From assembly GCA_045541915.1 (NCBI GenBank), contig JAZQJZ010000014.1:1-64000 (forward strand): DNA of 64,000 nucleotides. Reading direction: 5' to 3'. Under the pieces are notes generated by a model that ran no database searches, was not told where the DNA came from, and saw only the letters and a list, made by a program, of their open reading frames with translations. Made by a program: the position numbers and the translations under genes. Shown here piece by piece: positions 14,674-23,960 of the stretch (the first letter of the stretch is position 1; each line of letters opens with the position of its first letter). The DNA is from RGIG5579 sp045541915. GTDB lineage: Bacteria; Bacillota; Clostridia; Oscillospirales; SIG627.

Positions 14674-16113
14674 TTAAAGAGCGTTTAGTGTGCGATCGTC
14701 AATATAAAGCTCGCGAACTCCATTCTCATCCTTTTTGGATACCGGAGCGGCTTCTTCCTTAGGACCGCCGTTATTACGTTCCTCCAAGAATTTTGAGGCA
14801 ACCTGAGGAAATAGTGCGTAGGAAAGCACGTCTTCCTCGCACTTCGCGAGGTCACCGGCCTCCTTGGTGTATTTTTCCAATTCAGGAGACAGGAGATCAG
14901 CAGGACGGCAGGTAATAACCTCATCGTCGCCAATGGCTTTCTTTCGTACTTCTTCGTTTACGGGAGCGGGAAGCTGACCGTATTCGCCACGAAGCATGCC
15001 CTTGGTCTCCTTGGTGATCATCTTATAACGCTCACCGCAGAGGACGTTGAGAACTGCTTGAGTTCCTACGATCTGGCTGGTAGGAGTAACCAGAGGAGGA
15101 TATCCACAGTCTTTACGTACGCGGGGGATCTCCGCAAGAACCTCATAGTACTTGTCTTCTGCGTTCTGCTGCTTCAACTGAGAAAGAAGGTTGGAGAGCA
15201 TACCGCCGGGAACCTGGTAAAGCAAGGTTTTAGTATCAACATTCAGTACTTTGGGATCTAAGATTTTTTCAGCCTTCATCTTGTCTGCAATACCGCGGAA
15301 GTGAGCAGCTGCCTGAGCCATCAGTTCAAGATCAAGACCGGTATCGCGTTCGGTTCCCTTTAAGGTAGCAACAAGTGCTTCTGTTGCGGGCTGAGAGGTA
15401 CCGTTGGCAAGGGGAGAAAGTGCACAGTCAACAATGTCGACGCCGGCTTGTGCCGCCATCAAGTTAGTCATGTCACCGGTGCCGGTGGTGTTGTGCGTGT
15501 GCAAGTGAATGGGACAGGAGACAGCGGCCTTTAGAGCCTTAACCAGGGAATATGCATCATAGGGGAGAAGGAGGTTTGCCATATCCTTGATACAAATCAC
15601 ATCAGCGCCCATTTCTTCAATTTTCTTGGAAAGGGTTACAAAATATTCCTGATTGTGAACGGGGCTGGTTGTGTAGCTGATTGCAACCTCGCAGATTCCG
15701 CCATATTTTTTAACGGAATCAACTGCTTGTTTTAGGTTTCTGGTATCGTTAAGTGCGTCGAAAACGCGGACAACATCAATACCATTTTCAATGGATTTGC
15801 GAACAAAAGCTTCCACAACGTCATCAGCGTAGTGCTTGTAGCCAAGAATGTTCTGACCACGGAAGAGCATTTGAAGCTTTGTGTTGGGAAGAGCTTTTTT
15901 GAGAGCGCGAAGTCTTTCCCAGGGATCTTCATGCAAAAATCTCATACAGGAATCGAAGGTAGCACCGCCCCAGCATTCCAGAGACCAATAACCGATTTTA
16001 TCCAAAATCTCGCAAGCGGGAAGCATATCCTCAAGCTTCATTCTGGTAGCAGCTTGAGACTGGTGCGCATCGCGAAGAATGGTATCAGTAATAAAAAGTT
16101 TCTTTTCAGACAT
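14674..16113 (-). CDS. oadA: oxaloacetate decarboxylase alpha subunit (carboxyltransferase)
   Basis: A 479-residue carboxyltransferase of the OadA/PycB family that moves the carboxyl group of oxaloacetate onto carrier-bound biotin. Metal-site and substrate motifs are ILRDAHQSQAATRMK at the N-terminus, the carbamylatable Lys in CIKDMANLL and the HLHTHNTTG metal ligands. The C-terminal part is the conserved carboxylase domain (PGGMLSNL). No biotin domain is fused; the separate carrier gene at 17772 supplies it. ATG at 16113 has AAGGAG upstream. It is the last gene of the oadG-carrier-oadB-oadA operon. Confidence 0.93.
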   Translation of the reverse strand: MSEKKLFITDTILRDAHQSQAATRMKLEDMLPACEILDKIGYWSLECWGGATFDSCMRFLHEDPWERLRALKKALPNTKLQMLFRGQNILGYKHYADDVVEAFVRKSIENGIDVVRVFDALNDTRNLKQAVDSVKKYGGICEVAISYTTSPVHNQEYFVTLSKKIEEMGADVICIKDMANLLLPYDAYSLVKALKAAVSCPIHLHTHNTTGTGDMTNLMAAQAGVDIVDCALSPLANGTSQPATEALVATLKGTERDTGLDLELMAQAAAHFRGIADKMKAEKILDPKVLNVDTKTLLYQVPGGMLSNLLSQLKQQNAEDKYYEVLAEIPRVRKDCGYPPLVTPTSQIVGTQAVLNVLCGERYKMITKETKGMLRGEYGQLPAPVNEEVRKKAIGDDEVITCRPADLLSPELEKYTKEAGDLAKCEEDVLSYALFPQVASKFLEERNNGGPKEEAAPVSKKDENGVRELYIDDRTLNAL

Positions 16114-16127
16114 AATTATTCTCCTTA

Positions 16128-17765
16128 TCAACCGAACAAAGCAATCAAAACACCGGCAGCAATACCAGAACCGATAACACCGGCAACATTAGGACCCATT
16201 GCATGCATCAAAAGAAAGTTCGAAGGATTCTCCTTCTGACCGACAATTTGAGAAACACGGGCAGCCATAGGAACAGCAGAAACGCCGGCAGAGCCGATGA
16301 GAGGATTGATTTTGTTCTTTAAGAACAGATTCATAAATTTCGCAAGTAAAACGCCGCCCGCAGTACCGAAGCTGAAAGCAACGATTCCGAGGAGAAGGAT
16401 GCCCAAGGTCTGCCAGTTCAAGAAGGTATCGGCTGTAGCAGTAGCACCAACAGAGATGCCCAAGAAGATGGTTACAATGTTCATCAATTCATTTTGTGCG
16501 GCTTTTGCGATTCTGTCGACAACTCCGCTCTCGCGCATCAAGTTACCAAGCATAAGGCAACCGATCAAGGGAGTTGCAGAGGGGACGAGAAGGGAAACGA
16601 ATGCGGTGGTAACAATGGGAAAAACAATTTTTTCCTTGGTTGAAACCGTGCGGAGTTCCTTCATAGTGATCATACGCTCTTTCTTTGTGGTAAGCGCCTT
16701 CATGATCGGAGGTTGGATGAAGGGAACCAGTGCCATATAAGAATAGGCGGCGACAGCAATCGGTCCCAGAAGGCGGGGTGCCAATTTAGAGGTAACAAAA
16801 ATGGCAGTGGGGCCATCTGCTCCACCGATGATGCCGATGGAAGCTGCTTCCAAGGGAGTGAAGCCAAGGAAAGTTGAAGCACAGTAGTAAGTAATGAAAA
16901 TACCAAGTTGCGCAGCAGCGCCCAAAAGCAAACTCTTGGGATTGGCAATCAAGGGACCAAAGTCAGTCATAGCACCGATACCAAGGAAGATCAAGCAAGG
17001 AAAGATTCCAAGTTTAATACCGAGGTAAAAATAGTCCAAAAGACCTGCAGTAGAGGAGAACATATCCCAGTGAACATGTCCGCCTGCAAACAACTCTTCG
17101 TGGAACATTTCTGCTCCGGGAAGATTGGTCAAAAGCATACCAAATGCAATGGGTAAAAGGAGCAGGGGCTCGAACTTTTTCACAATTGCAAGGTACATTA
17201 AGACAAATGAAACCAAAAACATTACCAAAACTTTCCAATTATCTGCAATCATGGAGAATCCGGTTTGTTTCAAGAAGTTAATCAAAACATTAAGTTTTGT
17301 GACCTGTTTCTCTTCTTTCAAAAAGGAAGAAAACGTTTCAGATTCAAAATTCTTAGCGTTATTGCCGCTGCCAGCGTAGACAGTATCGGTGTCAAACTGA
17401 TAAAAAATTTGAACCTGAATGTCAGCGTAGCGGTCGGAGCAAGAATCGATATCAAAAAGAAACGTAGCCGTTGCGCCGGGGGCAATTTCTCTTGTTTCAG
17501 CAAAAAGATTTCCGGCAGAACTGTAGGAAGATTCGTTGAAGGTAATTACTTCTTCGTCGAAATCTGTCACATAAAGATAAACAGTGTGAAGACCTACATT
17601 GCCGATATTTTCGATGGTCATCGAGAGAACAAATGCACCGTTTTCTTCCGTGATAGCGGCTTGCTTCAATGCGACGTCTTTCTTCGTTTCCTGGGCAAAA
17701 GCAGGAATAGAAAGACTGCTGACAACTAAAATCAGCGAAAGTAAAAAAACGACAATTTTTTTCAT
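16128..17765 (-). CDS. oadB: sodium-pump decarboxylase beta subunit with exported N-terminal domain
   Basis: From about residue 165 onward this is a normal OadB/GcdB/MmdB membrane subunit with about nine or more helices, the conserved GGADGPTAI and the C-terminal HAMGPNVAGVIGS. It decarboxylates carboxybiotin and exports Na+. Unusually, about 160 residues precede it: a signal peptide (MKKIVVFLLSLILVV...AFAQ) and a beta-rich domain of immunoglobulin-like character (about residues 30-140). Family members are usually 370-430 residues, while this one has 545. The extra domain should face outside. It lies 14 nt before oadA. Confidence 0.93.
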   Translation of the reverse strand: MKKIVVFLLSLILVVSSLSIPAFAQETKKDVALKQAAITEENGAFVLSMTIENIGNVGLHTVYLYVTDFDEEVITFNESSYSSAGNLFAETREIAPGATATFLFDIDSCSDRYADIQVQIFYQFDTDTVYAGSGNNAKNFESETFSSFLKEEKQVTKLNVLINFLKQTGFSMIADNWKVLVMFLVSFVLMYLAIVKKFEPLLLLPIAFGMLLTNLPGAEMFHEELFAGGHVHWDMFSSTAGLLDYFYLGIKLGIFPCLIFLGIGAMTDFGPLIANPKSLLLGAAAQLGIFITYYCASTFLGFTPLEAASIGIIGGADGPTAIFVTSKLAPRLLGPIAVAAYSYMALVPFIQPPIMKALTTKKERMITMKELRTVSTKEKIVFPIVTTAFVSLLVPSATPLIGCLMLGNLMRESGVVDRIAKAAQNELMNIVTIFLGISVGATATADTFLNWQTLGILLLGIVAFSFGTAGGVLLAKFMNLFLKNKINPLIGSAGVSAVPMAARVSQIVGQKENPSNFLLMHAMGPNVAGVIGSGIAAGVLIALFG

Positions 17766-17771
17766 ATCGAC

Positions 17772-18125
17772 TTATGCAATGGTGCAAAGGCAAGCGCCGG
17801 ATTCAACAGTAGCACCCTTGGTAACAGAAACAGAACCAACGGTTCCATCAACAGGACACATAATTTCATTCTCCATCTTCATTGCTTCCAAGACAAAGAG
17901 AACGTCACCCTTTTTAACACTCTGTCCGGCGGTAACATTAACAGCCAGAATGGTACCGGGCATTGGAGCGTTTACACTTTCGCCGCCGGCAGGAACTGCA
18001 GCAGGTGCAGGAGTTGCTACGGGAGCGGGAGCGGCAGGGGTAGCAGCCTGAGCGGTAGCGGCATCAATCAGTTCGATTTCAACTTCATAAGAAGTTCCGT
18101 TAACATTAACACGATATTTTTTCAT
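17772..18125 (-). CDS. biotin carrier subunit of the decarboxylase
   Basis: A 117-residue biotin carboxyl carrier. A short N-terminal segment and an Ala/Pro-rich flexible linker (about residues 30-50) are followed by a biotinyl domain with the biotinylation site EAMKMEN near residue 84. It shuttles the carboxyl group between OadA and OadB (GcdC/MmdC-like). ATG at 18125 follows AAGGAG. BirA encoded at 59496 should attach the biotin. Confidence 0.95.
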   Translation of the reverse strand: MKKYRVNVNGTSYEVEIELIDAATAQAATPAAPAPVATPAPAAVPAGGESVNAPMPGTILAVNVTAGQSVKKGDVLFVLEAMKMENEIMCPVDGTVGSVSVTKGATVESGACLCTIA

Positions 18126-18144
18126 TTTCTTTATCTCCTTAAAA

Positions 18145-18441
18145 TTAGATTTTTTTGATAGAAACGATGCGAATTGCATCAATGTCGCAACCGGATTCTT
18201 CTGCAATAGCAGCACCGATTGCTGCGATTACTTCTTGACGATTCTTAAATGCAGGCGCCTTCTGTGCCGCAGGCGCGGGAGTAGGAGCAGATGCAACAGA
18301 ACCGGTGGAAGCATTTTCGCTGTGTTGGCCGATGGTGCAAACGGCGCCGAGAATCTTGCAAAGCAGAACAATGCAGATCAGTCCTACAAATACAGTTCCA
18401 AGACCCATTACGATCACAAACCAACTGGGAATGGTAGTCAT
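18145..18441 (-). CDS. oadG: OadG-family gamma subunit
   Basis: A 98-residue protein with one N-terminal membrane helix (VIVMGLGTVFVGLICIVLL), an Ala/Pro-rich linker and a small C-terminal domain (VIAAIGAAIAEE). This fits gamma subunits that assemble the decarboxylase on the membrane. ATG at 18441 has AAGGAGG upstream. It is the first gene of the operon. Confidence 0.88.
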   Translation of the reverse strand: MTTIPSWFVIVMGLGTVFVGLICIVLLCKILGAVCTIGQHSENASTGSVASAPTPAPAAQKAPAFKNRQEVIAAIGAAIAEESGCDIDAIRIVSIKKI

Positions 18442-18476
18442 AAAGCGTTTCCTCCTTGAAAAAATCATATCAACTT

Positions 18477-18505
18477 ATGATACAACATTTTTTTTGGTAT
18501 TTCAA
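18477..18505 (-). promoter_or_regulatory. oad operon promoter
   Basis: Minus strand TTGAAA (18500-18505), a 17-nt spacer and TATCAT (18477-18482), about 35 nt before oadG. Confidence 0.65.
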
Positions 18506-18615
18506 GATGAAATTTACATTTTACAGTATTTTCACAATTATTTTCCAGATTTTCGCAAAAACTTGTTTTCGAGCAAAAAAACGCAACAATTCCATAGAAA
18601 ACTTTTATTTTTTTA

Positions 18616-18644
18616 TTGAACTTCAATACAAATTGTGGTAGAAT
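18616..18644 (+). promoter_or_regulatory. gltX-glnS promoter
   Basis: TTGAAC (18616-18621), a 17-nt spacer and TAGAAT (18639-18644) with an extended TG. The leader is only about 25 nt, so there is no T-box. Confidence 0.75.
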
Positions 18645-18673
18645 AACATATATTTTATACTTGGTAGGTTAAT

Positions 18674-20350
18674 ATGGATAGAAAACAACTGACAATAGAG
18701 GATCGTATCGCTCTTTCCGGTCTTCTTTTTCCCGATGTAATCAAGACATGTGATGAAATTGAAGCGGAATTTCCGCCCCGTTCCCTAAAGGAAGGTGCTG
18801 TTGTTTCCAGAATGGCTCCAAGCCCCACCGGTTTTGTACATCTCGGTAATTTGGTTCAAGGGCTTACCTCGGAAAGAATGTGTCATCAATCCGGCGGTGT
18901 TCTGTTTTTGCGTGTAGAGGATACGGATGCAAAGAGGGAAGTGCCCGGTGCGATTGAAACCCTGATCGAATCTCTTTCCCACTACGGAATTTTTTTTGAC
19001 GAAGGTGCTACTCTCTCTGGTGATTCGGGTTCCTACGGACCTTACCGTCAAAGACAGAGAAAAGATATTTATCATGTGTTCGCAAAAAAACTGCTTTTGG
19101 ACGGATATGCTTATCCTTGCTTCTGCACTGAAGAGGAATTGACACTGATCCACGAACAGCAAGAGAAGGAAAAGGCAAATTTTGGCTATTTCGGAAGATG
19201 GGCAAAGTGGAGAGATGCTTCTCTGAATGAGATTCAAGATGCACTTGATCATAATTTGCCGTGGGTTCTGCGTTTTCGTTCCACCGGTTCTCTGGAAAAC
19301 AAAATCCGCTTCACCGATTTGATTAAGGGTGAAATGGAAGTGACTGAAAACGATATTGATCACGTTCTGCTCAAGTCTGATGGAATTCCCACTTATCACT
19401 TTGCACACGCAGTGGACGATCATTTGATGCACACCACCCACGTGGTACGCGGTGATGAATGGCTTTCCACGCTACCTTTTCACTTGCAGTTATTTCGTGC
19501 TTTGGGCTTTAAAACTCCAAAGTATCTTCATATCGGTCCGTTAATGAAAATGGACGGAACAAGTAAGCGCAAACTTTCCAAGAGAAAGGATCCCGAACTT
19601 GCTTTAACTTATTATAAGGCTGAAGGCTTTCCAACGAAGTCAGTTTATGAGTATATTTTGACGATTTTAAATTCCAATTATGAAGATTGGAGAAGAGCAA
19701 ATCCCAGCTGTCCGCCCCAGGAATTCAAGTTTTCTCATAAAAAGATGAATCCCGCTGGATCTTTATTCGATTATATGAAACTTGTTGATGTTTCCAAGAA
19801 TGTCATTAGCAAAATGACTGCCGAGGAGGTTTATGTTGAAATTTTAGATTGGACGAAGGAGTTTGATAAAGAACTTTACGATCTTCTGTTTTCCGATCAA
19901 AGTAAAGCAATTCAAATTCTCTCCATTGGCAGAGGAGGCGATAAGCCGCGTAAGGATATTGCAACTTGGAGTGAAATACGCTCTTATCTCGGTTTCTTTT
20001 ATGACGAGCTATTCTCCGTGAAGGATCCAATGCCGGAGAATATTTCAAAGGAAGATGTTTCTGCTATTCTCCGCTCTTATTCCGAAATATTCTCTGCTGA
20101 TGATGACAGTTCAACTTGGTTTGAGAAGATCACCTTGCTTGCCACAAGTTTGGGATTTGCAGCAAAGCCAAAAGAGTATAAAAACAATCCGGACCAATTC
20201 AAGGGTCACGTTGGAGACGTAAGTATGGTGCTAAGAATTGCTGTTACCGGCAAGTGCGCTTCCCCGGATCTTTATTCTGTAATGCAGATTTTGGGAAAAG
20301 AAAACGTATTAAATCGATTGAATCGGTGCTTGAACACCGTAGAAGAATAA
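18674..20350 (+). CDS. gltX: glutamyl-tRNA synthetase (class I)
   Basis: A 558-residue class I synthetase charging tRNA-Glu. The HIGH-type motif APSPTGFVHLGN is at about residue 48 and the KMSKS-type motif KLSKR near residue 300, with RVEDTDAKR between them. It starts with about 45 residues before the catalytic fold, more than in most bacterial GluRS, and the C-terminal half diverges from the common bacterial form. It is followed after 10 nt by glnS, so both enzymes are made from one transcript. Confidence 0.9.
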   Translation: MDRKQLTIEDRIALSGLLFPDVIKTCDEIEAEFPPRSLKEGAVVSRMAPSPTGFVHLGNLVQGLTSERMCHQSGGVLFLRVEDTDAKREVPGAIETLIESLSHYGIFFDEGATLSGDSGSYGPYRQRQRKDIYHVFAKKLLLDGYAYPCFCTEEELTLIHEQQEKEKANFGYFGRWAKWRDASLNEIQDALDHNLPWVLRFRSTGSLENKIRFTDLIKGEMEVTENDIDHVLLKSDGIPTYHFAHAVDDHLMHTTHVVRGDEWLSTLPFHLQLFRALGFKTPKYLHIGPLMKMDGTSKRKLSKRKDPELALTYYKAEGFPTKSVYEYILTILNSNYEDWRRANPSCPPQEFKFSHKKMNPAGSLFDYMKLVDVSKNVISKMTAEEVYVEILDWTKEFDKELYDLLFSDQSKAIQILSIGRGGDKPRKDIATWSEIRSYLGFFYDELFSVKDPMPENISKEDVSAILRSYSEIFSADDDSSTWFEKITLLATSLGFAAKPKEYKNNPDQFKGHVGDVSMVLRIAVTGKCASPDLYSVMQILGKENVLNRLNRCLNTVEE

Positions 20351-20360
20351 GGAGCATAAT

Positions 20361-22013
20361 ATGGAAGGAACCCGCAAAACAAATTTTCTTCAGGAAATTA
20401 TTGAAAAAGATCTTTTGGAGGGGAAAGTTGAAAGACTTCACACGCGCTTTCCTCCGGAACCCAATGGATATTTGCATATTGGAAGCGCCAAAGCGATTTA
20501 TATCAATGCTATGCTTGCAAAACAATATGGCGGTCTTTTCAACCTTCGCTACGATGATACCAATCCTGCCAAGGAAGATGATGAATACGTTCAAAGTATT
20601 TACGAGGATTTAAAGTGGCTTGGCGCCGATCCCACCGGTGGTATTTATTATGGATCGGACTATTTTGAAAAATGCTATGAATTTGCCGTTCAGCTCATTC
20701 GTCAGGGGGATGCCTACGTTTGCGATCTTGATTCAGAGCAGATGCGTGAATATCGTGGCACCTTGACGGAGCCTGGCAAAAACAGTCCCTACCGCGATAG
20801 ATCCGTGGAAGAGAACATTGCTTTGTTTGAAAGAATGAAGAACGGCGAATTTCCGGACGGCGCATGTACCTTACGCGCTAAAATTGATATGTCCTCGCCC
20901 AATATGAATATGCGTGATCCGGCAATCTACCGAATCACACATACTTCTCATCACCGCCAGGGAGATAAGTGGTGCATCTATCCGCTCTATGACTTTGCCC
21001 ATCCCATTCAAGACGCTTTGGAGGGGATCACTCATTCCATGTGCTCCATTGAATTTGAAAATCACCGTCCACTTTATGACTGGGTTGTGGATCGTGTTGG
21101 TTTTGAGAAAAAGCCCCATCAGTATGAGTTTGCCCGCCTCAATGTGACACACACGGTGATGAGTAAGCGTTATTTGCGTCAGCTGGTGGAAACCGGAACA
21201 GTCGACGGCTGGGATGATCCCCGTATGCCGACCCTTTGTGGCTTGAGAAGACGTGGCTACACTCCTTCTGCGATTTTTGAATTTGTACGCCGTGCCGGCA
21301 TTTCCAAGGCATATAGCATTGTTGATATCAGCCTCTTGGAACACTGTATTCGCGATGAACTTAATTTTAGTGCTCTACGCAAGATTGCTGTGATGGATCC
21401 TGTTAAGGTTGTGATTACAAACTACCCTGAAGGAAAAATGGAAATGTTTCCTCAGAATAACAATCCGAACGATGAAAATGCCGGAATGCGTTTGCTTCCG
21501 TTCACCCGCGAAATCTATATTGAACGAGCCGATTTTAAAACTGAAAAGATTCCGAAATTCCACCGACTCTACCCGGAAAACGAAGTTCGTCTTATGGGTG
21601 CTTATGTAATCAAATGCACTGGATTTGAGACCGATTCAGAAGGAAATGTTTCGTTGATCTATGCAACAGCAGATTTGGAAACCGGCGGAAAAAATCCTTC
21701 TGATGGAAGAAAAATCAAAGGTACGATTCATTGGCTGTCTACGGAGCACTGCTTTGATGCCGACATTTACCGTTTTGGAAGACTGTTTGTAGAGGAAAAT
21801 CTCGTTGCTCTGCCCGATGGAAAAAGCTACGGTGATTACTTGAACCCAGATTCTAAGACGCTTTTGAAAGGCTGCAAATTGGAGCTTTCTCTTCAGGATG
21901 CAAAGCCCGAAGATCGTTTTCAGTTCGTTAGAAACGGATATTTTTGCAAGGATTCCAAGTATCCAAATACCTTCAACAGCATTGTTGAATTAAAGGATAG
22001 CAAAGGAAAGTAA
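20361..22013 (+). CDS. glnS: glutaminyl-tRNA synthetase
   Basis: A 550-residue GlnRS: PPEPNGYLHIGSAK (HIGH) near residue 31, GWDDPRMPTLCGLRRRG, and VMSKR (KMSKS) near residue 266, with the beta-barrel anticodon-binding domain at the C-terminus. Most Clostridia make Gln-tRNA through GatCAB transamidation. A direct GlnRS next to GluRS suggests that the neighbouring GluRS can be discriminating (inference). ATG at 20361 has AAGGAG upstream. Confidence 0.95.
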   Translation: MEGTRKTNFLQEIIEKDLLEGKVERLHTRFPPEPNGYLHIGSAKAIYINAMLAKQYGGLFNLRYDDTNPAKEDDEYVQSIYEDLKWLGADPTGGIYYGSDYFEKCYEFAVQLIRQGDAYVCDLDSEQMREYRGTLTEPGKNSPYRDRSVEENIALFERMKNGEFPDGACTLRAKIDMSSPNMNMRDPAIYRITHTSHHRQGDKWCIYPLYDFAHPIQDALEGITHSMCSIEFENHRPLYDWVVDRVGFEKKPHQYEFARLNVTHTVMSKRYLRQLVETGTVDGWDDPRMPTLCGLRRRGYTPSAIFEFVRRAGISKAYSIVDISLLEHCIRDELNFSALRKIAVMDPVKVVITNYPEGKMEMFPQNNNPNDENAGMRLLPFTREIYIERADFKTEKIPKFHRLYPENEVRLMGAYVIKCTGFETDSEGNVSLIYATADLETGGKNPSDGRKIKGTIHWLSTEHCFDADIYRFGRLFVEENLVALPDGKSYGDYLNPDSKTLLKGCKLELSLQDAKPEDRFQFVRNGYFCKDSKYPNTFNSIVELKDSKGK

Positions 22014-22015
22014 AA

Positions 22016-22056
22016 CAAAAAAGAACCTCGATTTGTTCGAGGTTCTTTTTTGTTTC
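22016..22056. terminator. bidirectional terminator after glnS
   Basis: AAAAAAGAACCTCG paired with CGAGGTTCTTTTTT around ATTTGTT, between convergent genes. Confidence 0.9.
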
Positions 22057-22058
22057 TG

Positions 22059-22385
22059 TTAGGAAAGTGAATCTTCAATCGGCGCTTCTTCCGAAATGGT
22101 AAAATTGATATCGTCTGCGTCACCTTCATCAAAAATGTCATCTTCGCAGCAATCGCAATCGTCAGAACACCAGTGATCGCCTTCAAAGGCTAGTCTTTCA
22201 TTTTTGGTGTCTTGGTACTCATTATAGAGCAAATAAGCTCCGCCGAGACCACCAAAGAAACCGAGACCAAAGAACAGCTTGGAAAGTTCTTTCTTGCGAT
22301 CTGCATAAACCAAGGACAGAACGAGACATGTGAAAGCTTGTGCAACCAAGGAAATCGCAACAATGAATCTTGTTTTTCTAGACAT
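22059..22385 (-). CDS. small membrane protein with acidic Cys-rich tail
   Basis: A 108-residue protein with two predicted helices (about residues 7-28 and 37-55), followed by a strongly acidic tail containing four cysteines in CSDDCDCCEDD. The Cys cluster could bind a metal (inference). No family recognised. It lies 21 nt downstream of prfB on the same strand with AAGGAG before its ATG and may be co-transcribed. Confidence 0.6.
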   Translation of the reverse strand: MSRKTRFIVAISLVAQAFTCLVLSLVYADRKKELSKLFFGLGFFGGLGGAYLLYNEYQDTKNERLAFEGDHWCSDDCDCCEDDIFDEGDADDINFTISEEAPIEDSLS

Positions 22386-22406
22386 AACTAAAAATCTCCT
22401 TTTATA

Positions 22407-23525
22407 TTAATTATTTTTTTCACCTGATTTGAAAATCAGATAAGCATTCATAAAATCATCAAGATTACCGTCCATTACTTTGTTGATGTCGCCATCCTCG
22501 TGGCCGGTTCGATGGTCTTTTGCAAGAGTATAGGGCATAAATACATAGGAACGAATTTGAGCACCCCATTCAATGTTGGTCTTGACACCCTTAATATCTT
22601 CGATTTTATCCAATTGCTCACGTTCCTTGATCTCCAGAAGCTTTGATTTGAGCATTTTCATCGCAACTTCTTTGTTCTGGAGCTGGCTACGCTCATTCTG
22701 ACATCCAACTACTATTCCGGTTGGAATATGCTTGATTCTGATGGCGGAGTCTGTTTTGTTTACGTGCTGACCACCGGCGCCACTAGCACGGTGTGCTTCA
22801 ATTTCCAGATCTTCATCGCGAATTTCGATTTTAATTTTTTCATCAAATTCCGGCATAACCTCACAGGAGGCAAAGGAGGTGTGCCGTCTACCGGATGAGT
22901 CGAAGGGGGAAACACGAACCAAACGATGGACACCGGATTCAGATTTCAAATAACCGTAAGCGAAATCACCTTCCACAAGAAATGTAACGCTTTTGATGCC
23001 GGCTTCATCACCATCTAAGTAATCGAGAACCTTAAACTTGAAGCCTCTACGTTCGGAAAAACGCATATACATACGGTAAAGCATTTCGGCCCAATCCTGC
23101 GCTTCAGTACCGCCGGCACCGGGGTGAATGGATACAATGGCGTTACTACGATCGTATTCGCCGGAAAGGAGCAATTTGATTCTTTGATCCTCGTAGGATT
23201 TTTCAATGATCCGAATGTCGCTTAAAATATCATCGGTAAAGCTCTCATCCTCATCAGCAATGGCAAGGTCCAAAAGCTCAAGAGTTGAGGTAAAAAGGGA
23301 AGAGAGATCTTGATAGGAGGAGACAGTGTCTTTCACTTCCTTAAGCTCACCTAATACCTTTTGAGAATTTTCCGGATCGTTCCAAAAATCTTCAGCAGAG
23401 GAAAGAGCTTCCAATTCCTCAAGTTTTTTTGTTAAAACATTGATTCGAAGAGAGGTTGCCAACTCTTCGATCTTTGGCTGCATATCACGAAGTTGTGATC
23501 TTGCTTGTTCAAGCTGGATAATCAA
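22407..23525 (-). CDS. prfB: peptide chain release factor 2
   Basis: RF2, 372 residues, releases peptides at UGA and UAA. The tripeptide SPF (VRVSPFDSSGRR) identifies RF2, and the catalytic GGQ lies in SGAGGQHVNKTDSA near residue 252. The start chosen is TTG at 23525 because GGAGGA precedes it by 7 nt; an in-frame GTG further upstream lacks a site. The usual in-frame UGA with programmed frameshift near codon 25 is absent: the N-terminal helix is encoded in one frame. Confidence 0.93.
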   Translation of the reverse strand: MIIQLEQARSQLRDMQPKIEELATSLRINVLTKKLEELEALSSAEDFWNDPENSQKVLGELKEVKDTVSSYQDLSSLFTSTLELLDLAIADEDESFTDDILSDIRIIEKSYEDQRIKLLLSGEYDRSNAIVSIHPGAGGTEAQDWAEMLYRMYMRFSERRGFKFKVLDYLDGDEAGIKSVTFLVEGDFAYGYLKSESGVHRLVRVSPFDSSGRRHTSFASCEVMPEFDEKIKIEIRDEDLEIEAHRASGAGGQHVNKTDSAIRIKHIPTGIVVGCQNERSQLQNKEVAMKMLKSKLLEIKEREQLDKIEDIKGVKTNIEWGAQIRSYVFMPYTLAKDHRTGHEDGDINKVMDGNLDDFMNAYLIFKSGEKNN

Positions 23526-23555
23526 AACAATTCCTCCATGTATTTCCTTCACTTT

Positions 23556-23584
23556 ATTATACTATGGAGTTTGAAATTTGTAAA
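23556..23584 (-). promoter_or_regulatory. prfB promoter
   Basis: Minus strand TTTACA (23579-23584), a 17-nt spacer and TATAAT (23556-23561). It lies in the gap after spoVAE. Confidence 0.7.
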
Positions 23585-23593
23585 TAAAGATTT

Positions 23594-23953
23594 TTATAAA
23601 TTTTCCGGTTTTCCATTAAAAATGACCCCAAATATCAGGGAAAAGAACATTGCCGCAGTGATTCCACCGGCAGTTGCTGTCAATCCTCCGGTTAGTATTC
23701 CCAATGCCCCCATTTTATCGACAGCATCTTTAACGCCTTCCGCAAGAGTAAATCCAAAGCCTGTTAAAGGAATTGTTGCGCCGCATCCAGCAAACTCTAC
23801 CAGTGGCTTGTAGATTCCTATCGCGGTTAAAATGACTCCTGCACAAACATAACCTACAAGAATTCTGGCAGGTGTCAGGGAGGTTTTATCAATTAAAATT
23901 TGAGCAATGACACAAAGCATGCCACCCACAACAAAACATTTGATCCAGTCCAT
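23594..23953 (-). CDS. spoVAE: stage V sporulation protein AE
   Basis: A 119-residue membrane protein with three to four helices and the conserved GCGATIPLTGFGFTLAEGV. It is part of the SpoVA channel that moves dipicolinic acid into the forespore and out on germination. It lies 7 nt after spoVAD. spoVAC, normally the next gene upstream, is 8.7 kb away at 33677. Confidence 0.93.
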   Translation of the reverse strand: MDWIKCFVVGGMLCVIAQILIDKTSLTPARILVGYVCAGVILTAIGIYKPLVEFAGCGATIPLTGFGFTLAEGVKDAVDKMGALGILTGGLTATAGGITAAMFFSLIFGVIFNGKPENL

Positions 23954-23960
23954 AGTGATT

